From contig NZ_JBHTKL010000001.1 in NCBI RefSeq assembly GCF_042675915.1, positions 248,001 to 312,000 of the forward strand: a DNA stretch of 64,000 nt, read 5' to 3'. Positions within the stretch are counted from its first letter, which is position 1. Each line of letters begins with the position of its first letter. The notes under the pieces were generated by a model. The model saw only the letters and a program-made list of their open reading frames with translations, searched no databases and had not been told where the DNA came from. The position numbers were made by a program, and so were the translations under genes. This document shows positions 51,238 to 57,825 of this stretch, one piece after another. The DNA is from Thalassobacillus_A hwangdonensis. GTDB taxonomy: Bacteria; Bacillota; Bacilli; Bacillales; Halobacillaceae.

Positions 51238-51313
51238 TATGAATAAAGTGGCACATTCGCCCAGGGATGGGCATATACATAGAATGATGAAAATAACAGG
51301 GAGGAGTGGATGG

Positions 51314-51811
51314 ATGACTATGGATAAGCAAAAACAACGTGTGAAGGACCCGATGCTGTATATTGCACAGCCGAAATTTGACCCCATAGATGCTCCTATG
51401 CAATCCACCTATCATGGGCGTAAAAGGAATGAGAAGGCAGACCAGGAAGCCGGAAGGGTAGAGGCGGAACCGAAAGCAGCAACTGAAACAGAAGCAGAAA
51501 GGTATGACCAGCAAGAAGAAGCCCCTCAGGCAAAATCAGAACCTGAGGAAGAAAAGAAAATTGCAAGAGGTGCGCAAGTCCGTCGTCAGCGTTTTCGCGA
51601 TATGTCAATCGAGGAAAAAGTGAATTATTTCGTTCATTTGCCACAGCAGGTACCGAAAATGAGATGTGAGGTGATTACAGAGGAAACTTCATTCAGAGGA
51701 TATATCAGTGATTATGAAGAAGGTAAAGTCATCATCAAGACATTCAAGCGTCCGTTCCGTGAAGAAGTGGAGTTCGAGCAGATAAAGGAAATACGTCTAT
51801 TAGGATTTTAA
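51314..51811 (+). CDS. cotO: spore coat protein CotO
   Basis: Start at ATG 51314, nine bases after GGGAGG. 165 residues: a short conserved N-terminus (KDPMLYIAQPKF), a Glu/Ala/Lys-rich disordered middle, and a conserved C-terminal domain SIEEKVNYFVHLPQQVPKMR continuing to EEVEFEQIKEIRLLGF, which identifies the CotO family. CotO is needed for outer coat or crust assembly. Upstream, CATATACAT (51272-51280) with an AC 17 bases earlier is a weak sporulation-type promoter candidate. Confidence 0.88.
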   Translation: MTMDKQKQRVKDPMLYIAQPKFDPIDAPMQSTYHGRKRNEKADQEAGRVEAEPKAATETEAERYDQQEEAPQAKSEPEEEKKIARGAQVRRQRFRDMSIEEKVNYFVHLPQQVPKMRCEVITEETSFRGYISDYEEGKVIIKTFKRPFREEVEFEQIKEIRLLGF

Positions 51812-51819
51812 AAAAGAAA

Positions 51820-51848
51820 GAAGTCGCGTCCTTAAAGGCGCGACTTCG
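51820..51848. terminator. terminator between cotO and the cotY/cotZ-type gene
   Basis: GAAGTCGCG and CGCGACTTC with a 10-base loop. The T-rich tail is on the minus strand side (CTTTCTTTTTT), but the genes are convergent and it may serve both. Confidence 0.8.
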
Positions 51849-51852
51849 CTTG

Positions 51853-52314
51853 TTAAGCCATTGTGGTTGCATCGATTGCAGGCAGGCAAGTGACATGGCA
51901 GAAGCAGTCAAGGTCGACAGAAATGCAGATGCCAGTTCGTTTCAGGTTGCCCGTGAACTGTTTGACTGGGCTGTCTGGATCTTTGTCGTTGTCATTAGGG
52001 TCTCTAAGCAACTCCAGTGTAGCACAGCAATCTTTGTCAACGTGCTTCACACGGAAGTAGAAGCTGCCCATGATGTCATTGATTGCTCCTTTTTTGGCAC
52101 CGAAACCTTCGAAAGGTTTGCAGTTGCCTTTGCAGTATAGGAGTACTGGCACCGTATCTTTATTGTTGGCCACTGTATCTCCCAACAAATCATTGATGGA
52201 TTGCTCACAGCTGGTGTGACAATCAGAAGATACGACATCATCCTGCGCGTCTGCGATTTCTCTTAAAATATCACATACACAGTTTTCTGTGTCATAATGT
52301 TTTCCGCAGCTCAT
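51853..52314 (-). CDS. cotZ: Cys-rich spore coat protein of the CotY/CotZ family
   Basis: 153 residues from ATG 52314 behind AAAGGGG. MSCGKHYDTENCVCDILREI, then SSDCHTSCEQSINDLL, LLYCKGNCKPFEGFGAKKG and CISVDLDCFCHVTCLPAIDA are the CotY/CotZ signatures with about 13 Cys. These proteins cross-link into the spore crust. Only one such gene is here, against cotZ plus cotY and the cotVWX genes in B. subtilis, so cotZ or cotY is a choice of name. A sigma-K-like promoter lies upstream. Confidence 0.92.
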   Translation of the reverse strand: MSCGKHYDTENCVCDILREIADAQDDVVSSDCHTSCEQSINDLLGDTVANNKDTVPVLLYCKGNCKPFEGFGAKKGAINDIMGSFYFRVKHVDKDCCATLELLRDPNDNDKDPDSPVKQFTGNLKRTGICISVDLDCFCHVTCLPAIDATTMA

Positions 52315-52356
52315 AATTTATCCCCTTTCCAGTGATTATTGACGTGTTGTCTTTAA

Positions 52357-52383
52357 TAGGATATGAGCGGAGCAACTGTTGGT
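52357..52383 (-). promoter_or_regulatory. sigma-K-like promoter of the cotZ gene
   Basis: Minus strand CATATCCTA (52365-52357) fits the sigma-K -10 CATAnnnTA exactly; an AC (52383-52382) lies 16 bases upstream as the -35. The ATG follows about 43 bases downstream. Confidence 0.7.
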
Positions 52384-52441
52384 GTGGGCATACATACAGA
52401 TTTTTCTTTAATGTAAAGATGAAAAAAGGGCGGATGACTAT

Positions 52442-52468
52442 ACCGATTCAAGGAACGTACATAGACTG
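52442..52468 (+). promoter_or_regulatory. sigma-K-like promoter of the charged coat-type gene
   Basis: AC (52442-52443), 16-base spacer, CATAGACTG (52460-52468), one mismatch to CATAnnnTA. Divergent from the sigma-K-like promoter of cotZ. Confidence 0.55.
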
Positions 52469-52504
52469 ATAACGACTATAGGCACGAAAAAGGAGATGAA
52501 TGAA

Positions 52505-52825
52505 GTGTCAGATAGAAAGCGTGTATTTGAAGTGGAAGACTTGATCATCAAAGCCGACAACGTATTCATTGAACCGCGGGACCGACACGATCATGGGAGA
52601 GAAGATCACCATGACCGAAGAGGTCGTGGGGAAGAACGTGGCCGTGACCGTGACCGCAGACGCCATCATCATGAGCAGCAGGAAGAAAGCAGCAGCAGTC
52701 GTGAACGAGTAGATCCGTTTTTCGGTCGACCGAAGCGGGATCGTGTTGAAGAGGAAAGTTCCGATCGTAGAAGAGGAGAAAGAGAATCAAGCGACCGTGA
52801 ACGTAAAGGCTTCTCCTGGTTCTAA
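52505..52825 (+). CDS. Arg/Asp/His-rich low-complexity protein, probable spore coat component
   Basis: GTG at 52505 (ten bases after AAAGGAG) is preferred to the ATG at 52496, which touches the Shine-Dalgarno. 106 residues: an ordered N-terminus SDRKRVFEVEDLIIKADNVF, then a charged stretch of Arg, Asp, His and Glu (for example RGRGEERGRDRDRRRHHHEQ), a Ser run, and a hydrophobic end GFSWF. I recognise no named family. Divergence from cotZ, a sigma-K-like promoter and the composition point to a late spore-coat protein. Confidence 0.7.
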   Translation: MSDRKRVFEVEDLIIKADNVFIEPRDRHDHGREDHHDRRGRGEERGRDRDRRRHHHEQQEESSSSRERVDPFFGRPKRDRVEEESSDRRRGERESSDRERKGFSWF

Positions 52826-52835
52826 GTCGCTTCAA

Positions 52836-52859
52836 CCCTTATCCAATATAGGATAAGGG
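52836..52859 (+). terminator. hairpin after the charged coat-type gene
   Basis: CCCTTATCC and GGATAAGGG around AATATA; no T run follows, so termination is uncertain. Confidence 0.55.
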
Positions 52860-52881
52860 AATACATACACGGAGGTAACCT

Positions 52882-53223
52882 ATGGGAATTTCATGGTTGG
52901 AATTGGTCATGTTCAGCTTTGCAAGCTTCAGACTCACCCGACTGTTGGTAGATGATACGATCATGGACTGGTTTCGGAGCCCATTCCATCATTATGTTGA
53001 AGCCAAAGATGAAAACGGGGAAACAGAGTGGCTGCTTGAAGTGAAAGGGACAGGACTGAGAGCATTCATCGGCGAATTGTTAAGCTGTCATTGGTGCACA
53101 GGAATATGGTCCACTGCAATTCTTTTAGCAGGGTGGTTATTCATCCCTTATTTTGAGTGGATCATCCTGTTGCTGGCGATCAGTGGTACTGCTGCAATTA
53201 TTCGTGTTTGGGTGGATAGATGA
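52882..53223 (+). CDS. yjcA: DUF1360 membrane protein, YjcA-like sporulation protein
   Basis: 113 residues, GGAGG before the ATG. FASFRLTRLLVDDTIMDWFR, a polar middle, then GELLSCHWCTGIWSTAILLA and a second hydrophobic segment FEWIILLLAISGTAAIIRVW. The C-x-x-C in LSCHWCTG is the DUF1360 hallmark. B. subtilis YjcA belongs to this family, is next to the cot cluster and is expressed in the mother cell. Confidence 0.88.
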   Translation: MGISWLELVMFSFASFRLTRLLVDDTIMDWFRSPFHHYVEAKDENGETEWLLEVKGTGLRAFIGELLSCHWCTGIWSTAILLAGWLFIPYFEWIILLLAISGTAAIIRVWVDR

Positions 53224-53279
53224 ACCACACAGTCAAGGTTGATAGCGAATAAGCTATTGTAAAAGGATGTGATCCAAAG

Positions 53280-53357
53280 ATGAATCATCAACAGAAGAAA
53301 AAACCAGAGCAGCCGAAGAAGAAGAAAGGCTGCGGCTGTGGGAAAAAACGTCGATGA
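53280..53357 (+). CDS. 25-residue Lys-rich micro-ORF with GCGCG motif
   Basis: ATG at 53280, ten bases after AAAAGGA. The product is MNHQQKKKPEQPKKKKGCGC followed by GKKRR: a strongly basic peptide with two Cys in Gly-Cys-Gly-Cys-Gly. Its stop overlaps the next start (ATGA at 53354), and it lies between sporulation-type genes. Coding status rests on the Shine-Dalgarno and the overlap only. Confidence 0.5.
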   Translation: MNHQQKKKPEQPKKKKGCGCGKKRR

Positions 53358-53548
53358 ATATTTTTGAGATGTTCCGGACTATCCATCGGGTGGAACAGGC
53401 TATACGCAATGACGAAGAAAACCTGCAAGCAATGAAGAAACTCGAGCCGACCATGACTTCCTTTGAAACAATGGTTAATGATCAAATGACAAAGCTGGAA
53501 AAGTATATGGAAGGGAAATCGGAAAGAATAGGAAAATTTTTCGAGTGA
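53354..53548 (+). CDS. small coiled-coil protein in the coat region
   Basis: 64 residues: MNIFEMFRTIHRVEQAIRND, continuing as one long amphipathic helix to GKSERIGKFFE. ATGA overlap with the preceding micro-ORF suggests coupled translation. No family recognised; presumably sporulation-linked from context. Confidence 0.6.
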   Translation: MNIFEMFRTIHRVEQAIRNDEENLQAMKKLEPTMTSFETMVNDQMTKLEKYMEGKSERIGKFFE

Positions 53549-53633
53549 CCCTCTTAAACCTCCGCGTACTTACGTATGATTCTATTACAAATAGGGTAAG
53601 AGATTACTAAGTGATGAATGAGGAGGAGAAACC

Positions 53634-53900
53634 ATGGGCTATATTCTTCCAGTTCCACATTTTCAATATCGTGATTATCATCAGCGCACCATCCAGACCC
53701 CCGAATCACCGTATACATTACAGCAACCCTACAAAGTGACCTTCGACAAGAAAATGATTGATAAAGATGTAGATCACGAAAAGTATAGAAAAGATGATGA
53801 AAAAAGCATCCACCTTCCTGCAAGCGCAAATGCTGCCACATCTGAAAAAATCTTCGCAGAACTAACAGGAAAAGGACGGCATTTCAGCGAATCCATCTAA
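53634..53900 (+). CDS. hypothetical protein in the coat region
   Basis: 88 residues, GAGGAGGAG before the ATG. MGYILPVPHFQYRDYHQRTI is aromatic- and Pro-rich, the middle is Lys/Asp-rich (FDKKMIDKDVDHEKYRKDDE), and the end is AELTGKGRHFSESI. Bacilli have short proteins with this MGYI-PV-QY-YH opening, but I know of no function. Not SpoVIF, which is expected near here. Confidence 0.65.
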   Translation: MGYILPVPHFQYRDYHQRTIQTPESPYTLQQPYKVTFDKKMIDKDVDHEKYRKDDEKSIHLPASANAATSEKIFAELTGKGRHFSESI

Positions 53901-53929
53901 TAGCATAGATGGAAGGAATGATTCCAATC

Positions 53930-54838
53930 ATGACGTTGCAGTCAATAAATGAACATTGTTACTATTATTCAACAGCTGTGAATGTCGGGTATGTGCACGT
54001 TGGGAATACGGGAATGATCATCGATGCAGGAATCGATGACTCATCCATCAAGAAAGTCGTCAGAGAGCTTGAGACCAGAAAGTTGCCGATCACGCATCTG
54101 TTTATTACCCATGCCCATGCCGATCACTATGGAGGGGCAGCGTATTTGCAGAAAAAATTCGGAGTAGAAACGATTGCTCCTCAATTTGAGCGTGCCATTC
54201 TTAACAATCCTGGACTCGAGCCTCTTTATCTTTTCGGAGGTAACGATCCACTACCTGAACTGCACAATAAATTCCTTGAAGGAAAACCGATAGAGGTCCA
54301 CCATGAAATCACGGAAGGTTCGTATATGTTCGGGGAAATCGAATTGCAAGCCTATTTGGTACCTGGACATAGTTATCATCAATTGGCATTGAACCTTTAT
54401 GGATGCCTGTTTGCTGCTGATGCCTATTTTAGTGAAGAACAATTGGAGAAACATAAAATTCCATATATCACAGACGCAGAAGCGGCTATACAATCGCTTA
54501 TTAAACTAAGAGAGATTCCCTGTGATGGAGCAGTACCCGGTCATGGAGAATATGAGCAACAGTTCTTGGTAACTGTTGAAAAAAATATAGACTACCACGA
54601 AAAGGTCCTCGAGGAACTTTTCCAGCTGATTAAGGCATATCCTGAAGGGATTAGTCATGAAAGTATTGTAGAGCAGCTTTGTGGAATCTATAAGGTTACT
54701 ACTACTAAACTGGCCCCTTGGCTTTTATACCGGACAGCAGTGACCGCTTATATCATTGGATTGATCAAGCGAGAAAAAATCGTTCATCGAATCGAAAATA
54801 ACAAATGGATGTTTATTGAAAGAAAAGGAGAAGCTTAG
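53930..54838 (+). CDS. MBL-fold metallo-hydrolase
   Basis: Start placed at ATG 53930 (MTLQSINEHCYYYSTA), about 11 bases after GGAAGG; ATGs at 53909 and 53918 overlap the Shine-Dalgarno. 302 residues with the zinc motif ITHAHADHYGG, His at VPGHSYHQLA, Asp in LFAADAYF and His in GAVPGHGEYEQ, all metal ligands intact. A C-terminal helical region of about 80 residues is typical of the RNase Z/glyoxalase II-like subgroup. Substrate unknown. Its 3' end overlaps that of the DUF421 gene. Confidence 0.88.
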   Translation: MTLQSINEHCYYYSTAVNVGYVHVGNTGMIIDAGIDDSSIKKVVRELETRKLPITHLFITHAHADHYGGAAYLQKKFGVETIAPQFERAILNNPGLEPLYLFGGNDPLPELHNKFLEGKPIEVHHEITEGSYMFGEIELQAYLVPGHSYHQLALNLYGCLFAADAYFSEEQLEKHKIPYITDAEAAIQSLIKLREIPCDGAVPGHGEYEQQFLVTVEKNIDYHEKVLEELFQLIKAYPEGISHESIVEQLCGIYKVTTTKLAPWLLYRTAVTAYIIGLIKREKIVHRIENNKWMFIERKGEA

Positions 54839-54865
54839 TATGTCTGGACATACAATGCTTCTCCT
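54826..54865. terminator. bidirectional terminator formed by the two 3' ends
   Basis: AGGAGAAGC and GCTTCTCCT enclose an inner TATGT / ACATA stem. The structure spans the stop codons of both convergent genes, which themselves overlap by four bases. Confidence 0.8.
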
Positions 54866-55512
54866 TTCTTATATTCTGCTACGAGCACTTCCTTGTATTT
54901 CTCAATTTCCTGCCTATGCAATTGGTCCATCAGCCAACGTTTATCCAGACCAGCCTCTTTCAGGTTATCCCATAGGACTTCACCATCACTAATCAACAAG
55001 GTAGGTAAAGGCACGCTTGCTGCAGGCATATTGAAATCACCTTTTGAGGGCGTCTGATTCAATGAATTTTTCAAAACGGAGACAGTTCCATCTGTTTCAA
55101 GTATGGCAAATGCCACTTCCTGAAATGAAAAAACCTCTTTAGAACGTAATAAATGCTGCAGTTGGTTAATGTCGAGTTTACTTTTCTTCAATTGCTGCTT
55201 GATGATTTTCCCGTTATGAATGACGATCGATGGTTTACCTTCCAGGATGGCACGTGTCTTTTTGAATTTCTCAGTAATGATTTCGGTTACATAAATAAGG
55301 ACTCCCCACAACAACACGGCGTAGCCAATTTGGAGAACTCCAACCTCTGGATCGAATAGTGCATTCCCTACCAATTCCCCGAGCACAAGTGCAGCGATAA
55401 AATCGAATGCAGTGATTTGCGTGATTTGAGACTTGCCAAGTACCTTTGTAAGAAAAAATAGTGCAATAAATCCAAAAAGGGTCTCTTTAAGTATATCTAT
55501 ATAATCCATCAA
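54835..55512 (-). CDS. DUF421 family membrane protein (YetF type)
   Basis: 225 residues: three N-terminal helices with KVLGKSQITQITAFDFIAAL and LGELVGNALFDPEVG, then a cytosolic part with GKPSIVIHNGKIIKQQLKKS and LRSKEVFSFQEVAFAILETD. This is the DUF421/YetF layout. Members are found in spore membranes (for example B. subtilis YetF/YdfS/YrbG; SpoVA-linked 2Duf proteins), so a spore role is possible. Function not established. Confidence 0.88.
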   Translation of the reverse strand: MMDYIDILKETLFGFIALFFLTKVLGKSQITQITAFDFIAALVLGELVGNALFDPEVGVLQIGYAVLLWGVLIYVTEIITEKFKKTRAILEGKPSIVIHNGKIIKQQLKKSKLDINQLQHLLRSKEVFSFQEVAFAILETDGTVSVLKNSLNQTPSKGDFNMPAASVPLPTLLISDGEVLWDNLKEAGLDKRWLMDQLHRQEIEKYKEVLVAEYKKGEALYVQTY

Positions 55513-55571
55513 TGATCACATTCCCTTTGCTAATCTGTTACCATTGTGGACAGGAAAAATAGCAAATATAC

Positions 55572-55606
55572 AAAAAAACCTGAAAGCGCACAGGCACTTT
55601 CAGGTT
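55572..55606 (-). terminator. terminator after yjcF
   Basis: On the minus strand AACCTGAAAG and CTTTCAGGTT are followed by seven T. Confidence 0.92.
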
Positions 55607-55614
55607 GTTCCTTC

Positions 55615-56040
55615 TTATAAGCTTTTAACCATCGTAACGTGGGGGATACCGGCATCCATGAACTCTTCCGAGACCTGTTCATAACCAAGTGAACGGTAAA
55701 ACTTGAGTGCGTGTGTCTGGGCATTTAGCTTCGCCTTCGATACTCCATTGGATTTCAAATGGTGTTCCATTTGCTCAATCATTTGTTTCCCGTAGGATTT
55801 ACCCCTTAAATCCCTCAAAACACAAATACGTTCCAGTTTTCCATATTCATCTAAGATGCGAAGTCTGCCGGCAGCTATAGGAAGCTCATCATCATATCCG
55901 ATGAAATGAGTGGCAGTGGTATGATCATGTTCATCCATTTCCAAGTCTGCCGGCACTTGCTGTTCTTCGATGAACACTTTTTTTCTAACTGTAAAAGCAT
56001 CCTTCAGTTGATTATCAGATTCGACGATTTGTACCTTCAA
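55615..56040 (-). CDS. yjcF: GNAT acetyltransferase YjcF
   Basis: TTG start at 56040 with AGGTGAGGG upstream. 141 residues: RKKVFIEEQQVPADLEMDEH (ElaA/YjcF opening), RICVLRDLRGKSYGKQMIEQ with the acetyl-CoA loop RGKSYG, and QTHALKFYRSLGYEQVSEEF. Small-molecule N-acetyltransferase, substrate unknown. Third and last gene of yjcH-yjcG-yjcF on this strand. Confidence 0.9.
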   Translation of the reverse strand: MKVQIVESDNQLKDAFTVRKKVFIEEQQVPADLEMDEHDHTTATHFIGYDDELPIAAGRLRILDEYGKLERICVLRDLRGKSYGKQMIEQMEHHLKSNGVSKAKLNAQTHALKFYRSLGYEQVSEEFMDAGIPHVTMVKSL

Positions 56041-56043
56041 CGT

Positions 56044-56556
56044 TTATCCCTCACCTAAAACGAAGGTTTCATGTACAGTCCAGGACCCGTTCTCCAATTG
56101 ATAAAGCAACTGGAAGCGGTCGACTTTTTCGGTGATATCGAACTTCAACATGCTCAAGCTGCCGTAAACATCGGAATACTCATCATACGAAAGCTTCTGT
56201 GCAATCGTGATGTGAGGTACGTAGGCATACTCTTTATTGTCCGGCAGATTGCCGGAGTGGAGTTTTTCATTGAGATTGAAGATTTCTTCATCTGGTTCCA
56301 CTTTCAAATAAATCGTGTTGGTTACCGGGGTGAAAGAGCTGACCTTCTCAATCCGGATATCGAACGGTTTCGTATCTTTGGCGATTTGTTTCAATTCGCC
56401 TACGATGTCTGCCATTTCTTCTTCTTCTGCTTCGAACGCTTCTTTCAAAGTGATGTGTGGTGGAATCAGTGCATAATGTGGATCATAGCGCTTACGGTAG
56501 GAATTGGCTACATCCTGCATTTTTTTAGATGGAAAGATTGCGATACCATACTTCAT
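56044..56556 (-). CDS. yjcG: 2H phosphoesterase (2'-5' RNA ligase-like) YjcG
   Basis: 170 residues with two H-x-T/S motifs, PPHITLKEAF near residue 35 and VPHITIAQKL near 115, as in the 2H phosphoesterase superfamily. AGGAGGG precedes the ATG. The enzyme probably opens cyclic phosphodiesters; the substrate is unknown. Matches B. subtilis YjcG in length and position (3 bases before yjcF). Confidence 0.92.
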   Translation of the reverse strand: MKYGIAIFPSKKMQDVANSYRKRYDPHYALIPPHITLKEAFEAEEEEMADIVGELKQIAKDTKPFDIRIEKVSSFTPVTNTIYLKVEPDEEIFNLNEKLHSGNLPDNKEYAYVPHITIAQKLSYDEYSDVYGSLSMLKFDITEKVDRFQLLYQLENGSWTVHETFVLGEG

Positions 56557-56673
56557 ATATAACCCTCCTGATCATCTTTCTCCTATCACATACGATAGTA
56601 CGTATATTTCTGCAATTGTTCGTATAAGTGGATGTATCTATTATATCAAATCCGATGTGCATTTACATCGTCT

Positions 56674-57399
56674 TTATGTCCCGAACATTGTCGTCAATAC
56701 ACGTTTCATGTCGTTCTGCCAGTACTTCCATGTGTGATCGCCCTCCAGCTCGTGAAAGAAGTACGTCAATGGCTTCTTGTTCAAGTAATTTCTGAGTTCT
56801 CTGTTCGGGGTCAGGAAGTCCTTTCGCTCGCCTGCTGTCGTTTCTACATCGGTTTCCTGATCGCCGATCGTATGGTAGATGGTCAAAGGAGATAAATCAT
56901 TGGTGTCTTTGACCAAGTCCATAACAGTTTCATCAATATAAGGGGATTGCATGACCACGTTCCCGAAGATGTTCGGAAACTTCAAAGCAGTCATGAGGGA
57001 AACAGTTCCTCCGAGGGAATCCCCCATCAATGTTCTTCCACTTCCCATATGATACCCTGGCAATTCGTCGTCAAGGTAAGGAGCTGCTTCATTTACGAGG
57101 AATTTGATATATTCCTGTTGTCTGCTGCCTTCCGGATGATACTTATCTCTTCGATCATGCTTGTCCTTATAATGGATACCAACAAATATCGTATTTTCAA
57201 TGCTCTGATCCGAATGAAGCTTGTCACTGAGTGTAGCGACTCTTCCCATCTGGTAATAATCGTTGCCATCCTGCATGATGCAGATGTGGTATTTATATAG
57301 GGTAGAAAAGTTCTCCGGCTTATAAATCTTCAAAACCATTTCTTCATTTAAGTACGAACTGTCGATCTTATGTTCTTCCATAGTTCCGTCTCTTCCCAT
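56674..57399 (-). CDS. yjcH: alpha/beta hydrolase, esterase YjcH
   Basis: Start at ATG 57399, eight bases after AGGAGG. 241 residues: YHICIMQDGNDYYQMG, nucleophile elbow LMGDSLGGTVSLM, IYHTIGDQETDVETTAG for the acid and LEGDHTWKYW for the His. Esterase D/enterobactin-esterase-like fold. Cytosolic; natural ester unknown. First gene of the yjcH-yjcG-yjcF group. Confidence 0.9.
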   Translation of the reverse strand: MGRDGTMEEHKIDSSYLNEEMVLKIYKPENFSTLYKYHICIMQDGNDYYQMGRVATLSDKLHSDQSIENTIFVGIHYKDKHDRRDKYHPEGSRQQEYIKFLVNEAAPYLDDELPGYHMGSGRTLMGDSLGGTVSLMTALKFPNIFGNVVMQSPYIDETVMDLVKDTNDLSPLTIYHTIGDQETDVETTAGERKDFLTPNRELRNYLNKKPLTYFFHELEGDHTWKYWQNDMKRVLTTMFGT

Positions 57400-57586
57400 G
57401 ATGAGCACCTCCTGGATGGACAGGGAGCTATCCTAGCCAATTCCCTGCAAGAAAATTTTTCAAACATAATAGGTTCAGTTTAACATAAAATTGTCGAAAA
57501 AATTAAATAGGTTGATCATGGTAGAAAGTGGTAGTGGCGGGCACGAAGCTTTTTTTACGAAATTTTAATAAATCTTTCATATTCCA

Positions 57587-57615
57587 TTGACATTCCTTTG
57601 AAATCGTATTATATT
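57587..57615 (+). promoter_or_regulatory. tRNA-Val promoter
   Basis: TTGACA (57587-57592), 17-base spacer, TATATT (57610-57615), 28 bases before the tRNA. Confidence 0.85.
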
Positions 57616-57642
57616 ATTACTTGTCTTACGAAAATTACATAT

Positions 57643-57715
57643 GATTCCGTAGCTCAGCTGGGAGAGCGCCACCTTGACAGGGTGGAGGTCGTTGGTTCGA
57701 GCCCAATCGGAATCA
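57643..57715 (+). tRNA. tRNA-Val (anticodon GAC)
   Basis: 73 bases with a 7-base acceptor stem GATTCCG / CGGAATC, D-arm AGCTCAGCTGGGAGAGC, anticodon stem CCACC / GGTGG around TTGACAG (anticodon GAC, Val), and T-arm with GGTTCGAGCC. Discriminator A; CCA is not encoded. Reads GUC and GUU codons. A lone tRNA gene, with no integrase nearby. Confidence 0.97.
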
Positions 57716-57730
57716 TCAAGACAATGTGCC

Positions 57731-57773
57731 GAAGTGGCGCGGCTTCTCACTCACGGAGAGGTCGCGTCACTTC
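57731..57773 (+). other. GC-rich hairpin downstream of tRNA-Val
   Basis: GAAGTG-CGCG-C pairs with G-CGCG-CACTTC over 13 positions with two mismatches, 16 bases after the tRNA. It may help 3' processing or termination; the strong terminator is the next hairpin (57785-57825). Confidence 0.5.
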
Positions 57774-57784
57774 TATTTATGTAA

Positions 57785-57825
57785 AAAAGACTGAAATGCC
57801 TACTTGCATTTCAGTCTTTTTTTTT
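57785..57825. terminator. bidirectional terminator
   Basis: AAAAGACTGAAATGC and GCATTTCAGTCTTTT with long A and T runs, between tRNA-Val (+) and the surface protein gene (-), whose stop codon lies at its edge. Confidence 0.92.

Noticed and set aside
57643..57715. tRNA-Val as an integration site for a mobile island
   Set aside because: No integrase, direct-repeat att pair or shift in gene content is seen on either side; the neighbours are conserved chromosomal genes.
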